Shown: positions 8,589-18,164, numbered from the stretch's first letter. The stretch: 46,139 nt of DNA from Bryobacterales bacterium (GCA_016789745.1 JAEUQF010000363.1:1-46139), one strand, 5' to 3'. Notes: a model not told the origin generated them from the sequence alone. A program made the numbers and translations.

Positions 8589-9704
8589 TTAGGCCGGCTG
8601 CAGTTCCACTTTCTTGCCCGCCACCGAGAGGTTCTCGCGGACATGCGTCTCATCCCACAGATTGGAGATTACGGCCGTCAGGTTGGGATTCTGCAGGGCA
8701 AACGTGTAAGCCTTCAACGGGGCTTTCATCGTGCCCGGTACAATGCGGTTCACCTTGTCGATACGCCACTGCGGCACCGGCTGCAGGCTCTTATGATGCG
8801 TCGCCACCGACATGGCCACCTTCATCGCAATGATGCCTACACCCTTATTCGCCGCGTGGCGGATGGCCTCTTCCAGATAGCCGCCGTTAATGATGTTGTA
8901 CGCCATCATCACCGCGTCATAGTGCCCCAGGTCGGCTGCCTTGCGCAGGATGCCCGCGGGGTCGGTGTGCGACGTCACACCTAGGAACCGCACCTTGCCC
9001 TGTTTCTTGAGATCGAGGAACGTCGCGTAAATCTCCGGGTCATCCAGTTCTTCCGGCGAACAGGCTCCATGCGGGCACATCACGATATCAAAGCGGTCCG
9101 TCCCGACGCGCTTCAAACTGTCCTCCAACGACGTCAGGATGAAATCCCGGAACTTCTTGCTGCCTTCCACCTGGTGGCCGTAGTCGGGGCGCATGGCGTT
9201 GGCCAGAAATGTCGGCGCCACCTGGTTGCGCTGGCCCGGATAATAGTCGAGGAAGTAGCCCGGCTTCATCAGCCCGCGTTCGGCAATCATGGCATCGGCG
9301 CGCTTCTGAATCGCCGCCTGCTTCTCACCGGGCAACCCATCGAAGATCTCTTTATACAGGCTGTTCCGCATCGCGCCGATGCGGCTGATCTTCGTCGTCA
9401 GGAACACCTTCTCGCGCTTGCTTGACCCTGCGATCAGCTTGCCATAGGCACGTTCGGTATCGCCGCTGTTATAGGCCGGCGCCATGTCCAGATAGTTCAG
9501 GCCCATCTCCAGCGCCAGGTTCAAATGTTGGTAGTTGCTGAGCGTGATGGGATCCCCTCCGCTCACCACCTCCGACACCATCAGCCCCGTCCGGCCCAAC
9601 TTCCGGTAAGCCATGCCCGCTTGCTGGTTGCGCCATTCGGCCTTCGCCTGTGCATTCGCGAACGTTGCAGCGCCGGCTGCCTGTAAAAAGTGGCGGCGTT
9701 CCAT
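8589..9704 (-). CDS. Aldo/keto reductase with Tat-like signal
   Basis: 371 aa from the ATG at 9704 (MERRHFLQAAG, a twin-arginine-type start with A-rich core ending near ANAQA); an ATG at 9713 would add MGS. The catalytic tetrad of aldo/keto reductases is visible: Asp and Tyr in NYLDMAPAYNSG, Lys in FLTTKIS and His in MCPHGAC. The C-terminal third matches the predicted-oxidoreductase group of the family. Probably an NADPH-type reductase, although a Tat-exported member would carry its cofactor across the membrane folded. It starts only 31 bases from the divergent PQQ-propeller gene, so at least one promoter must lie inside a coding region. Confidence 0.88.
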   Translation of the reverse strand: MERRHFLQAAGAATFANAQAKAEWRNQQAGMAYRKLGRTGLMVSEVVSGGDPITLSNYQHLNLALEMGLNYLDMAPAYNSGDTERAYGKLIAGSSKREKVFLTTKISRIGAMRNSLYKEIFDGLPGEKQAAIQKRADAMIAERGLMKPGYFLDYYPGQRNQVAPTFLANAMRPDYGHQVEGSKKFRDFILTSLEDSLKRVGTDRFDIVMCPHGACSPEELDDPEIYATFLDLKKQGKVRFLGVTSHTDPAGILRKAADLGHYDAVMMAYNIINGGYLEEAIRHAANKGVGIIAMKVAMSVATHHKSLQPVPQWRIDKVNRIVPGTMKAPLKAYTFALQNPNLTAVISNLWDETHVRENLSVAGKKVELQPA

Positions 9705-9735
9705 GGAACCCATCCTATCGCGTATCTTGGAGGGA

Positions 9736-10971
9736 ATGGATCGACGCACTGCATTGCAACTGCTCGCCGCGGCTTCCGCCAGTGCGACTGGGATGAAGGC
9801 CGCGGGAACACGTTCGGATTGGCCGCAGTGGCGCGGCCCGGCGCGCGATGGGCGCTCGCCGGAAACCGGGCTCCTAAAAACCTGGCCGCAGACTGGCCCC
9901 AAGCTGCTGTGGTCCACCAAGGAACTCGGCACCGGCTACGGCTCCATGTGCGTCGTCGGCAACGATGTCTACCTGCACGGCGGCCTCAAAGACAGCATGG
10001 TCCATTGCCTGGAGCGCACCTCCGGCAAACGGAAGTGGTCGGTCTCCCTCGGCCGCACCCTCGACCAGAATCGCGGCAACGGGCCGCGCGCCACGCCCAC
10101 CTTCGAAAACGGCCGTCTCTACGTCATGAGCGAAGATGGGGAACTCGCCTGCCTCCAGGCATCGGACGGCAAGAAGATCTGGCAGAAGAACATCCTTACT
10201 GGCTACAACGGAGAGAATCCGAACTGGCTGCTCAGCGAATCGCCGCTGCTGGAGCAGGACCTGGTCATCGTCACCCCCGGCGGCAATGATGCCTGCATCG
10301 TGGCGGTCAGCAAGGCCGATGGGAAGGATCGTTGGACCTCGCGCGGCTTGAGCGACGGCGCCGGCTACGCCTCCAACATTGCCGCCACGGTCGGCAACGT
10401 GCGCGTCATCCTCAACCTCACGTCAAAGGCAGGCGTCGGCGTGCGCGCTTCCGATGGCAAGCCCATGTTCCGTTTCACCGAAGCCGCTAATCGCACCGCC
10501 AACTGCACCACGCCTGTCTTCTTCAATAACCGCGTCTTCTACACGTCTGCCTACGGTACCGGTGCGCAGTTGGTGGAACTCGAAGCCGCGGGCGGCGAGG
10601 TGAAGGCCAAAGAGGTCTATTTCAGCCGCGACATGATGAACCACCATGGTGGGGTCGTGCTGCACCAGGGCTACCTCTACGGCTTCTCCAACCAGATCCT
10701 CACCTGCATGGACTTCAACACCGGCGAAGTGAAATGGCGGGACCGCAGCGTTGGCAAAGGCGCGGTAACCTTCGCCGATGGCATGCTCTTCCTGCTGGGC
10801 GAAGGCCACGTCATGGGTCTGGCCGAAGCCACCCCTGAAGGCTATCGCGAAAAGGGCCGCTTCTCCATCCCCGACCAGGGCTTCCCCAGTTGGGCCCACC
10901 CGGTGGTGGCCCAGGGCTGCCTGTTTATTCGTGATCAGGGACTGCTCAGTTGCTATGAAGTAGCCGCGTAA
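9736..10971 (+). CDS. PQQ-binding-like beta-propeller repeat protein, exported
   Basis: 411 aa from the ATG at 9736, preceded closely by GGAGGGA. The N-terminus MDRRTALQLLAAASASATG is a Tat-like or Sec signal. WPQWRGPARDGRSPE and the repeated blades with GxxYVxSEDGELxCLxAxDGKxxW identify a PQQ-like quinoprotein fold, as in BamB-type and acidobacterial/planctomycete outer-membrane biogenesis proteins. Whether PQQ is bound cannot be told; these stand-alone propellers often lack enzyme activity. It is divergent from the aldo/keto reductase and convergent with the anti-sigma gene, five bases away. Confidence 0.88.
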   Translation: MDRRTALQLLAAASASATGMKAAGTRSDWPQWRGPARDGRSPETGLLKTWPQTGPKLLWSTKELGTGYGSMCVVGNDVYLHGGLKDSMVHCLERTSGKRKWSVSLGRTLDQNRGNGPRATPTFENGRLYVMSEDGELACLQASDGKKIWQKNILTGYNGENPNWLLSESPLLEQDLVIVTPGGNDACIVAVSKADGKDRWTSRGLSDGAGYASNIAATVGNVRVILNLTSKAGVGVRASDGKPMFRFTEAANRTANCTTPVFFNNRVFYTSAYGTGAQLVELEAAGGEVKAKEVYFSRDMMNHHGGVVLHQGYLYGFSNQILTCMDFNTGEVKWRDRSVGKGAVTFADGMLFLLGEGHVMGLAEATPEGYREKGRFSIPDQGFPSWAHPVVAQGCLFIRDQGLLSCYEVAA

Positions 10972-10976
10972 TCGCG

Positions 10977-11408
10977 CTACTTCTTCAGCTTCTTGATCAT
11001 CGTCAATTCGTTTCGCTCTCCGGGCTTCATCTGGTATTGGACTTCGTCCATCACCAGCTTCATCATGCGCAGTCCCAGGCCGCCGGAACGCCGCTCGGCG
11101 ATCAGTTTCTTCACGTCCTTCTGCTCAATCTGCGCCGGGTCGAAGCCTTTGCCGGTGTCGATCACCTGAATCTTCAGACAGTCCACGTCCAGCGTCACCC
11201 GCATGATCACTTCCTGTGTCTTGTCCAACCCGTAGGCGTGCTCAATCACGTTCGCGCACGCCTCATCCACAGCCAGTTCAAGCATCGACAACTCGGTCTC
11301 CACCATACCCGCCTGCCTGCCGATGTTCCCGACAAAATCGCGAATCAACGCCAGGTTTTCCGTGGAAGACGGCACGTGCAACAGGAACCGCCGTTCATAA
11401 TCGGCCAT
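10977..11408 (-). CDS. RsbW/SpoIIAB-like serine kinase (anti-sigma regulatory factor)
   Basis: 143 aa, the size of a stand-alone GHKL anti-sigma kinase. The N box ELAVDEACANVIEHAY (44-59), the G1 box DTGKGFD (84-90) and the G2 box GGLGLRMM (109-116) are intact, so ATP binding is expected. In partner switching such a kinase binds a sigma factor or other target and is released when it binds the dephosphorylated STAS antagonist, which it can phosphorylate. The STAS gene lies five bases upstream on the same strand and three phosphatases precede it. No sigma factor is adjacent; the nearest in the window is the ECF gene at 24351-24905. Confidence 0.92.
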   Translation of the reverse strand: MADYERRFLLHVPSSTENLALIRDFVGNIGRQAGMVETELSMLELAVDEACANVIEHAYGLDKTQEVIMRVTLDVDCLKIQVIDTGKGFDPAQIEQKDVKKLIAERRSGGLGLRMMKLVMDEVQYQMKPGERNELTMIKKLKK

Positions 11409-11413
11409 GGGAG

Positions 11414-11779
11414 TTATCCTTTCTGACCGCCCTCTTGGAACTTGGCTACCGCTTCCGGCAGTGTATCGACAATGTCGAACAACGATTGGAAACCTAGAAT
11501 CTCGAACACCTGCAAAACCTTCGGTGCCACGGAACAGATCTTAATGTCACCGCCGGCTTCGCGCAGCTCTTCGATGAAACTCATGAACACGCCCAGGCCC
11601 GCCGAGGAGATGTACGTCAGCTTCCCGCAGTCGATGATCAGGTTGCGCCGCCCCGCGCTGATCTCGCTCTGTATAGTCTCTTCAAACTGCGGCGCCGTGT
11701 GCGCGTCCAGAAAACCGTCCAGCGCAAGCACGGAAATCCCATCCTGCTGCGTTGTTGTGACTGCAAATGAGCTAGCCAA
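11414..11779 (-). CDS. STAS-domain anti-sigma factor antagonist (RsbV/SpoIIAA-like)
   Basis: 121 aa, a single STAS domain. The phosphorylation loop reads DCGKLTYISSAGLGVF; Ser59 aligns with the phosphorylated Ser of RsbV/SpoIIAA. The only start giving a full domain is TTG at 11779, with GGAGG six bases upstream. An ATG at 11783 is out of frame and stops after three codons. It is the expected substrate of the RsbW-like kinase encoded just downstream and of the SpoIIE phosphatases encoded upstream. Confidence 0.92.
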   Translation of the reverse strand: MASSFAVTTTQQDGISVLALDGFLDAHTAPQFEETIQSEISAGRRNLIIDCGKLTYISSAGLGVFMSFIEELREAGGDIKICSVAPKVLQVFEILGFQSLFDIVDTLPEAVAKFQEGGQKG

Positions 11780-11800
11780 ACATCCCCTCCCTATTCTGTT

Positions 11801-14104
11801 TTATTCGGCCCGTACTACCAGCAAGGTTATATCATCGTGCGCCGGCTCGGCACCCGCGAATACGCCGATATCCCGGCGTATCTCCTCCACTAACTGCGCG
11901 GCGCTCAGCGCCGAGCGCTCTTCCACTACCGCCTTCAGACGGTCTTCTCCGTAAAGCTCCAGCTTCTCATTCATCGCCTCCGTCACGCCATCGGAATACA
12001 GAATCAGCGAGTCGCCTGGCTCCAGCTGCAGGTTCTCCACCTTCGTTCCGCGCGTGAACAGCGCTGCCGACGTCAGCCCCAGTCCCAGCCCCGCCGGCTT
12101 GCGATACTCCGCTATGCCGGTGCCTGCGCGATACACCAGCGGCGCGTTATGTCCGGCCCGCAGCAACTCCACCTGCCGCGAACCCGGCTCCAGCGACGCC
12201 ATCACCGCCGTCACGAACATCTTCCGCTTGCACGCCGTGTACAGATGCTGATTCACATGCTTCGCCAGCTCCGGCAGTTCACGCGATTCCGGCGCCGCCG
12301 CCGCCAGCAGCCCTTTGGTCAACGTCATATACAGGGCCGCCGGCATGCCCTTACCCGAAACATCGGCCACGCAGAAACCCTGCCGCCCATCGGCCAGGTG
12401 GAAATAATCGTACAGGTCGCCCCCCACCTCGCGCGCCGGCTGACACGATGCCGCAACCGAAAACCCCGCCACTTGCGGCGGTTCTGCCGGTAACAACCGC
12501 TGCTGTGCCTGCTGCGCCAGACCAAACTCCGCCTTCAACTTCTCCCGTTCCGACAGGAACTGCGCCGCAATCGGGTCGGCTGGCTGTAACTCCTCGCCCG
12601 TGCGCGCCAGCACCGCCGCCGCGGTGAACAATCCACCAAATGCCGCCAGCGCGATCCACCCATGTACCGGTGCCGATCCGGGCCCCTGCAACAGCACCAT
12701 CGCCTGCGTCAGCAACAGGCCACCCTTGGCCGCCGCCAGCGTCGCCGTCAGGTCGCACCGCAGGTACAGCAACACGGACACCATCGCCGTCCCCGCCGCC
12801 GATATCGCCGCTCCGTTCAGTCCGCCCCCCAGCGGCGATCGCAGAAAAAACAAAACTCCCGCCACGGGCAGGAACAGGAACCACACCGCCGCGCGCACTC
12901 CCAGCTTGGCCGACAGAAATGGCAGCGCCACCACGTACAGGCCGAAACTGGCCAGTTCAAACCAGGGATGCAACGCCCATAGCGCCGGTACATTCGTCAT
13001 CAGCGCCGGCAGATAGTTGCGCTCGCTCCACAACGTGTCCGGAAATAACCCGCTACCCGCCACCAGCAGCGGAATCGCCGCCAACACGCCGGACCATGCC
13101 ATCCCGTCCCGCACCGAAGCCCCCAGGCTTCGTGCCTTCCACTTACGCTGCAGGAACAGCCGGAACGTCGTCCACCGGTTCCAATCCAGCTCGCGCGCCC
13201 AGCCTTCTCCCACCGATACCGACGCCATTACCGCCAGCGCCGCGAACACCACCCCCGCATTGATGTCGATGTGCCAGTCCACGCCGCGCTCCGGCAGCAT
13301 CGTGCCCACCGCGTGCGGCAACAGGCCGGACGCCAGGTACAGCACGCCCGCCGTCAATGCCGACTTCCAATCCAGCCGCCGCCGGAAAGCCCCGAACAGA
13401 AACACCATCGTCACCGCCGAGGCCCCTACGCTCACCAGCACGGCGCTCACGATGCGGGTTGTTTCCCCCGTGGCCTGTGCGCCGCGCGCCAGCCCCGCGC
13501 GTACCGATTGCGGCACGTTTGCCCGCAGCCGCGCATCCCGTAACCCGCGGCTGTCGGTCCGCACCCGAATCTCCCACTTCACCAGTTCCGACGAATCGGT
13601 GGCCAACTCCCAGCGATAGTCGCCATCCATGCTCGCCGTCGATGGCCGAAACCGCGCGGCATCCTTTCCGGCCATCGCTTCAAAGATCCTCTTGGCCAGC
13701 CACTCATTCTGTCCCGGTGGTCCGGAGTCCGTCCGTCTGCGCCCATCGCGGCTTTGCTGCAGCCCACACAGCCGGCCGTCGGCGCACAGCCATACCGTCC
13801 CTTCCCGGCGGTTACCGGTGAATTCCATCTTCAACTCCGTTGCCGACCCGATGAAGTCGCCCGCTGTCCGTCCGTGCAGCGTCTGCCACAACAGCAGGTA
13901 CTGCCGCGTTTCAAACTCCGAGCGCCAGTCCCAACCCCGCGCGTCCACCTGCAGCAGATCCTTCAGTGCCGCCACTGCCTTGGAATGCGCCGCCGCACGG
14001 TCCAGTTGCCATCTCGTAGCCGGCACCGGCTGGGCCTTCGGAAATGCCCACAGAAAGGCCCCAATCCCGATAGCGGCCACTGCCCACCACGCCGCCCGGT
14101 TCAT
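11801..14104 (-). CDS. Membrane-anchored SpoIIE/PP2C-type serine phosphatase (active-site intact)
   Basis: 767 aa. An N-terminal anchor helix is followed by an extracytoplasmic domain of about 190 residues without a recognised family, then about eight membrane helices, then a short helix with AQQAQQRLLP and a C-terminal SpoIIE phosphatase domain (about 545-767). The metal-binding motifs are complete: VGGDLYDYF, VADVSGKGMPAAL, RAGHNAPL, LYSDGVTEAM and HDDITLLVV. It should dephosphorylate the STAS antagonist in response to a signal sensed outside or in the membrane. Its ATG overlaps the stop of the upstream phosphatase gene (ATGA). It shares layout and linker with that neighbour, so the two are probably paralogues. 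Confidence 0.9.
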   Translation of the reverse strand: MNRAAWWAVAAIGIGAFLWAFPKAQPVPATRWQLDRAAAHSKAVAALKDLLQVDARGWDWRSEFETRQYLLLWQTLHGRTAGDFIGSATELKMEFTGNRREGTVWLCADGRLCGLQQSRDGRRRTDSGPPGQNEWLAKRIFEAMAGKDAARFRPSTASMDGDYRWELATDSSELVKWEIRVRTDSRGLRDARLRANVPQSVRAGLARGAQATGETTRIVSAVLVSVGASAVTMVFLFGAFRRRLDWKSALTAGVLYLASGLLPHAVGTMLPERGVDWHIDINAGVVFAALAVMASVSVGEGWARELDWNRWTTFRLFLQRKWKARSLGASVRDGMAWSGVLAAIPLLVAGSGLFPDTLWSERNYLPALMTNVPALWALHPWFELASFGLYVVALPFLSAKLGVRAAVWFLFLPVAGVLFFLRSPLGGGLNGAAISAAGTAMVSVLLYLRCDLTATLAAAKGGLLLTQAMVLLQGPGSAPVHGWIALAAFGGLFTAAAVLARTGEELQPADPIAAQFLSEREKLKAEFGLAQQAQQRLLPAEPPQVAGFSVAASCQPAREVGGDLYDYFHLADGRQGFCVADVSGKGMPAALYMTLTKGLLAAAAPESRELPELAKHVNQHLYTACKRKMFVTAVMASLEPGSRQVELLRAGHNAPLVYRAGTGIAEYRKPAGLGLGLTSAALFTRGTKVENLQLEPGDSLILYSDGVTEAMNEKLELYGEDRLKAVVEERSALSAAQLVEEIRRDIGVFAGAEPAHDDITLLVVRAE

Positions 14105-16533
14105 GCCACCCGCTCCTCAATCCCAAACGACGCCTCGCGGTCCACCGCGATCACCATCAGCGTCACATCATCGGTGATCCGCCTTCCCGCCAGCCCGCCG
14201 CGCTTCCGCATCACCAGGTTCAACAGCCACTCCAATAACTCCGCCGGAGCCTGCGTGAACACACTCGCCGCTTTCCGTTGCAGCCAGCGGTTGGTCGCCT
14301 GCCGGTCCGGTTCTCCAATCAGCCGCGACACCCCGTTCGTATACAGCACCAGCCGCATATCCGGCTTCAGGCGGACTCGCCCTTCCCACAGCGACGAGCC
14401 TTCGTGTCCGTAGCGGGTCTCCTCCACGCCGTCGGAAGTGTCCGCCACCAGCAGCCCCGGCGTCTCGCCCAGGCGCGCAAACTGCAGCCAGCCCTCTCGC
14501 AGGTCCAGCACCGCATAGCACAGGCCTTCGGAATTCACGCTGTGCAATTCCTGCCCCAGCGTCGCCAACAGTCCAGCCAGCGTCTTCATCGGACTCTGCC
14601 CTGCCTGCGCCTTATGCATCAGGTAGCCCTTCGTCAGCGCGATCGACAGCGCCGTCGCCAGCCCGTTGCCCCCGCCATCGGTCAACAGAATCCCCAACTT
14701 CTCCTTGCCGATCGGAAAGAAGTCGTAGAAGTCGCCGCTCACCTGCTCGGCCGAACGGCACGTCGCCACGATCGACACTCCGGGCAGCTCCGGTGCTTTC
14801 GCCGGCAGCAGCCGCTGTTGCGCCTCCCGTGCCGCCGTCACTTCCGATTGCAGTTGCAGCCGCTCCTGGATGTCGCGCGCATAGGCCGGACGCACCTCAT
14901 CGGCCCGCACAAATCGCCCGCGCAGCACGCTGAACACCGCCGCCAGCAGCATCACCACCACCGCCGCAACAGCCGGTTCCATCCGTTCTCCCCACGCCGG
15001 CGCAATCCTCGCTAACGAGAAGAAGTAAACCAGCAGCACAAAGCCCGAGGACACCACCAGCGCCGCCAGCAGATCCACCAGCAGGAAAGCCACCGCCAAG
15101 GCGGAGGCCTGCCAAAAGACACTCGCCATCCCCGAATACCACGGCAGCGGCTCATCGCCCAGATGGGCGATCGCCAGCATCCCCAGCGCCCAGAATACCG
15201 GCAACTGGTACCGCCGTCTCACGAAACGACGCGTCACCACCGTCAAAGGCGCCAGCATCGCCGCCAGCACAATGTAAATCGCCCCAGCCACCGAACCCAG
15301 CAGCGCCACCACCCACGCCGCCCGTGCCGCCAGAAAATCGTATGCCCCCTCCAATACGTCCAGACCCGGATACAGCGGCTGACCTGCCAGGTAGATCGAG
15401 TTCCGTATTAGCAGCATCCACCCCAGCAGAACCACGCCCAGAATCACCGACCGTCCTACATTCCGCGAAAAGAAGCGCCCTGCCAGCCATGCATCCAGCG
15501 ACACGAACTGATCTCCAAACGGCTCCCGCAGATCGCTCTCCACCGCCGAGTACGCCAGCCCTGCCAGCATCCCAAAGCCGTAACAGCCCAGCGATGTAAA
15601 CACCAACACCGCCCAGAACGGCACCGGGGCGTCGCCCATGCCAAAGCTGATGAAGTCGGTCAGCAGGAAGAGCGCCAGCATTGCCGATCCTGTTATCAAC
15701 GCCACAAGGTGCATCCGTTCCCGCGAGGCTTCTTTCTGCAGACGCCGCCGCACATAGCGCACCACCAGATAGACAAACACCACCGAACTCACCACGCCAT
15801 TCAGAGCCTTGATCGTGCCCCGGCCACTGCTGGGAGGCGAACCGCGGCCCGTCCGGTTCAACTCGAAGCTATAGCGATCCTCTATAATCTGCCGCCCGCG
15901 CAGCCGCAGCGTCAGCTTCCCGTCCAACCCCGCCAGCCCCGGCACACGCACCGTCCACTGGTACATCCGGTTGTTGTTCGAATCCGTCGCAATGGTCGGA
16001 TCGGTTACCTCCCACCCTGGACGTGCCGCCGCCCACTCCTGCTGCCGTGCCAACGCGATGGCCCGCGCCTCCTCATCGGTAACGGCTTCCGGCGGGCGCG
16101 GCCGCGGCCTCACCCGGTATCCGGTCATCTCTCCCGATGGCGCCAGTTCCAACTCCACCCCGTGCTCGTTGTCGGCATCGTTCAACTTCGCCGTCGTGGT
16201 GCTCCATGCACCGGTGTGTCCCAGCAGCTTCCACCCGCGCTCCCCTTGCCGGTACAGATAACGGTACACGTCCATCTCCGTATCGGCCTTCACCCGCTCC
16301 TGCCAGTTCTGCGTGTCGAAACCGAATCGCTCCGCCAGCCGGTGCGCCGCCTCCAACGCCCGCTCCCGATCCGTCACAATCCGGAACGGCACCGACTCCG
16401 CGATCCGGAACTGTAGAAACAAGGCGCCCGCCCAGGCCAGCGGCGCCAGCGCCAACAGCACCACCGCCACGGTCCGCCAGCGTGGCGTCAGCCTCTTGTC
16501 CCACAGCAGGAGTCGCAGCAGCCGGTCGATCAT
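14101..16533 (-). CDS. Membrane-anchored SpoIIE-like protein with degenerate phosphatase motifs
   Basis: 810 aa with the same plan as its downstream neighbour: anchor helix (about 20-45), a periplasmic domain of about 190 residues, about eight membrane helices, the linker AREAQQRLLP, and a C-terminal SpoIIE fold (about 590-800). The active site departs from consensus: ADVSGKG is TDGGGNG, RAGHNP is RLGETPG, and the metal-binding SDG is TNG (Asp to Asn). VSGDFYDFF and ITDDVTL keep their acids. Catalysis may be weak or lost, leaving a sensor, scaffold or competitor role; this is inference. It overlaps both neighbours by four bases. Confidence 0.85.
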   Translation of the reverse strand: MIDRLLRLLLWDKRLTPRWRTVAVVLLALAPLAWAGALFLQFRIAESVPFRIVTDRERALEAAHRLAERFGFDTQNWQERVKADTEMDVYRYLYRQGERGWKLLGHTGAWSTTTAKLNDADNEHGVELELAPSGEMTGYRVRPRPRPPEAVTDEEARAIALARQQEWAAARPGWEVTDPTIATDSNNNRMYQWTVRVPGLAGLDGKLTLRLRGRQIIEDRYSFELNRTGRGSPPSSGRGTIKALNGVVSSVVFVYLVVRYVRRRLQKEASRERMHLVALITGSAMLALFLLTDFISFGMGDAPVPFWAVLVFTSLGCYGFGMLAGLAYSAVESDLREPFGDQFVSLDAWLAGRFFSRNVGRSVILGVVLLGWMLLIRNSIYLAGQPLYPGLDVLEGAYDFLAARAAWVVALLGSVAGAIYIVLAAMLAPLTVVTRRFVRRRYQLPVFWALGMLAIAHLGDEPLPWYSGMASVFWQASALAVAFLLVDLLAALVVSSGFVLLVYFFSLARIAPAWGERMEPAVAAVVVMLLAAVFSVLRGRFVRADEVRPAYARDIQERLQLQSEVTAAREAQQRLLPAKAPELPGVSIVATCRSAEQVSGDFYDFFPIGKEKLGILLTDGGGNGLATALSIALTKGYLMHKAQAGQSPMKTLAGLLATLGQELHSVNSEGLCYAVLDLREGWLQFARLGETPGLLVADTSDGVEETRYGHEGSSLWEGRVRLKPDMRLVLYTNGVSRLIGEPDRQATNRWLQRKAASVFTQAPAELLEWLLNLVMRKRGGLAGRRITDDVTLMVIAVDREASFGIEERVA

Positions 16534-18164
16534 GGCGTCCGTTTCACCACCATCAGCGTAATATCGTCAAACTGCGGCGCCGCTCCGGCAAACGCATCAA
16601 TCGCCTCGAAGATCCTCTCCACGATCACCTCGGCCGGCTCTCCCGCATTTGCCTTCACCACCTCGGTCAGCCGGTCCGTGCCGAACTCATCGTCCTTGGC
16701 ATCCTGCGCCTCGTTCACCCCATCGCTATACAGCACCAGGATGTCGCCCGGATGCATCTCGAAGCTCTTTTCCTGGTACGTGCGGCGCGGAAACAGGCCA
16801 ATCGCCAACCCCGGCCCGTCCAGCATCTCCACTTCGCCCGACGCCCGCAACAGCAGCGAAGGATTGTGCGCCGCATTGACGAATTTGCACGCCCCCGTTG
16901 CCGGATCCATCACCACCAGAAACGCCGTCGCATACTTGTTCACCGGCGTCGTCGCGTGCAGCAACTCATTCGCCACCCCGGCGATCTCCAACAGGCTCGA
17001 CTCCCTTCGCAACAGCGTCCGCAGCGTCGCCTGGATAATGCTCATCAGCAGCGCCGCAGAAATGCCCTTGCCCGAGATATCCGCCACCACCAGCATGTGC
17101 GGATCCGTCGGCCCCGTCGCCACGAACGGCAGCACATCGTAGTAATCCCCACCCACCTGCCGCGCCTGCCGGTTCTTCGCGGCAATGTCGCACTGCGCCA
17201 ACACCGGCAGGCTCTTCGGGAACAGGTCCCGCTGGATGCTGGCCGCTAGGTTCAACTCTTTCTCCAGTTGCTGCCGCGCCAGCGTATCGCGAAAATGCCA
17301 GGCATTCTCAAACGCCACCGCTGCCTGCGACGCCAATCCCGCGCCGAACTCCAGGTCCGCCTCCCGGTATGACATCCCCCGCATCCGCGGCCCACAGGCA
17401 ATCAGCCCAATCTGCGACTCCTGCGTCCGAATCGGAATCAGCAGCGACCCCATTGGGATCTTCAAGGACTCCGCCAGATCCTGGTTCTGCACCAACTGTG
17501 CCTCCGGCAGCGCCAGCAGCACTTCCTGCAACCCCGCGACGTGGCTCAGGTCCATGCCCTTCTGCCGCAGTACCGGCTCCTGTCCTTCCTTAAACGCCGC
17601 TACGGCATACTTGCCCACCGCCCATCGCCCTGCCAGCGTCAGACCCACCAACTGCGCCACTTCTTCCGGATCCAGCGTCGCCGCCAACCCACGGCCCAGA
17701 TCCAACAGCGCCCGCAACTCCTGCAGCCGCTGGTCCAGCATTGTATTGGCCAGCCGTGCCTCATCGTGCGCCTGCGCGTTCGAAATCACGCTCGCCGCCA
17801 CGCCCAGTAACGCCTGCAGGAACTCCGCTTCCTCGGCCTGCATCGTGCCGACCAGCCCGCCAATGCCCAGCAACCCTACCGGCTCGCTTTCATTGCCGAT
17901 GCAGAACAGATACTCCACCCCGGCTGCCCGCGCTTGCGCTTCATCGAAGACCTCGCCCGCCTTCAACGACGCCGCACCCCGCACCAGGTTCAACCGCAGC
18001 GCACCCTGCTTCCGTACCGCCAGCAGACCGCGCCGTGCCACCAGACGGCCCATTGCCGTCCGCATGAGGTGCTTGAGGATGAGATCCAGTTCCAGGCTGG
18101 ATTGCAGCAGCTTTGCCGATTCCAGCAGCGCCTCCAGGCGCGACGCGTCGAACCCTGTGGCCAT
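16530..18164 (-). CDS. GAF-domain SpoIIE/PP2C-type serine phosphatase
   Basis: 544 aa from the ATG at 18164; no membrane segment. Two GAF-like regions (about 10-135 and 145-300) precede a SpoIIE domain (about 310-544) with all motifs: VGGDYYDVL, VADISGKGISAAL, AAHNPSLL, LYSDGVNEAQ and FDDITLMVV. It should be a cytoplasmic phosphatase gated by a small ligand or redox signal at the GAF domains. First gene of the five-gene operon; its stop overlaps the next start by ATGA. The frame remains open upstream to 18230, but that extension looks non-coding. No strong Shine-Dalgarno is visible. Confidence 0.9.
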   Translation of the reverse strand: MATGFDASRLEALLESAKLLQSSLELDLILKHLMRTAMGRLVARRGLLAVRKQGALRLNLVRGAASLKAGEVFDEAQARAAGVEYLFCIGNESEPVGLLGIGGLVGTMQAEEAEFLQALLGVAASVISNAQAHDEARLANTMLDQRLQELRALLDLGRGLAATLDPEEVAQLVGLTLAGRWAVGKYAVAAFKEGQEPVLRQKGMDLSHVAGLQEVLLALPEAQLVQNQDLAESLKIPMGSLLIPIRTQESQIGLIACGPRMRGMSYREADLEFGAGLASQAAVAFENAWHFRDTLARQQLEKELNLAASIQRDLFPKSLPVLAQCDIAAKNRQARQVGGDYYDVLPFVATGPTDPHMLVVADISGKGISAALLMSIIQATLRTLLRRESSLLEIAGVANELLHATTPVNKYATAFLVVMDPATGACKFVNAAHNPSLLLRASGEVEMLDGPGLAIGLFPRRTYQEKSFEMHPGDILVLYSDGVNEAQDAKDDEFGTDRLTEVVKANAGEPAEVIVERIFEAIDAFAGAAPQFDDITLMVVKRTP

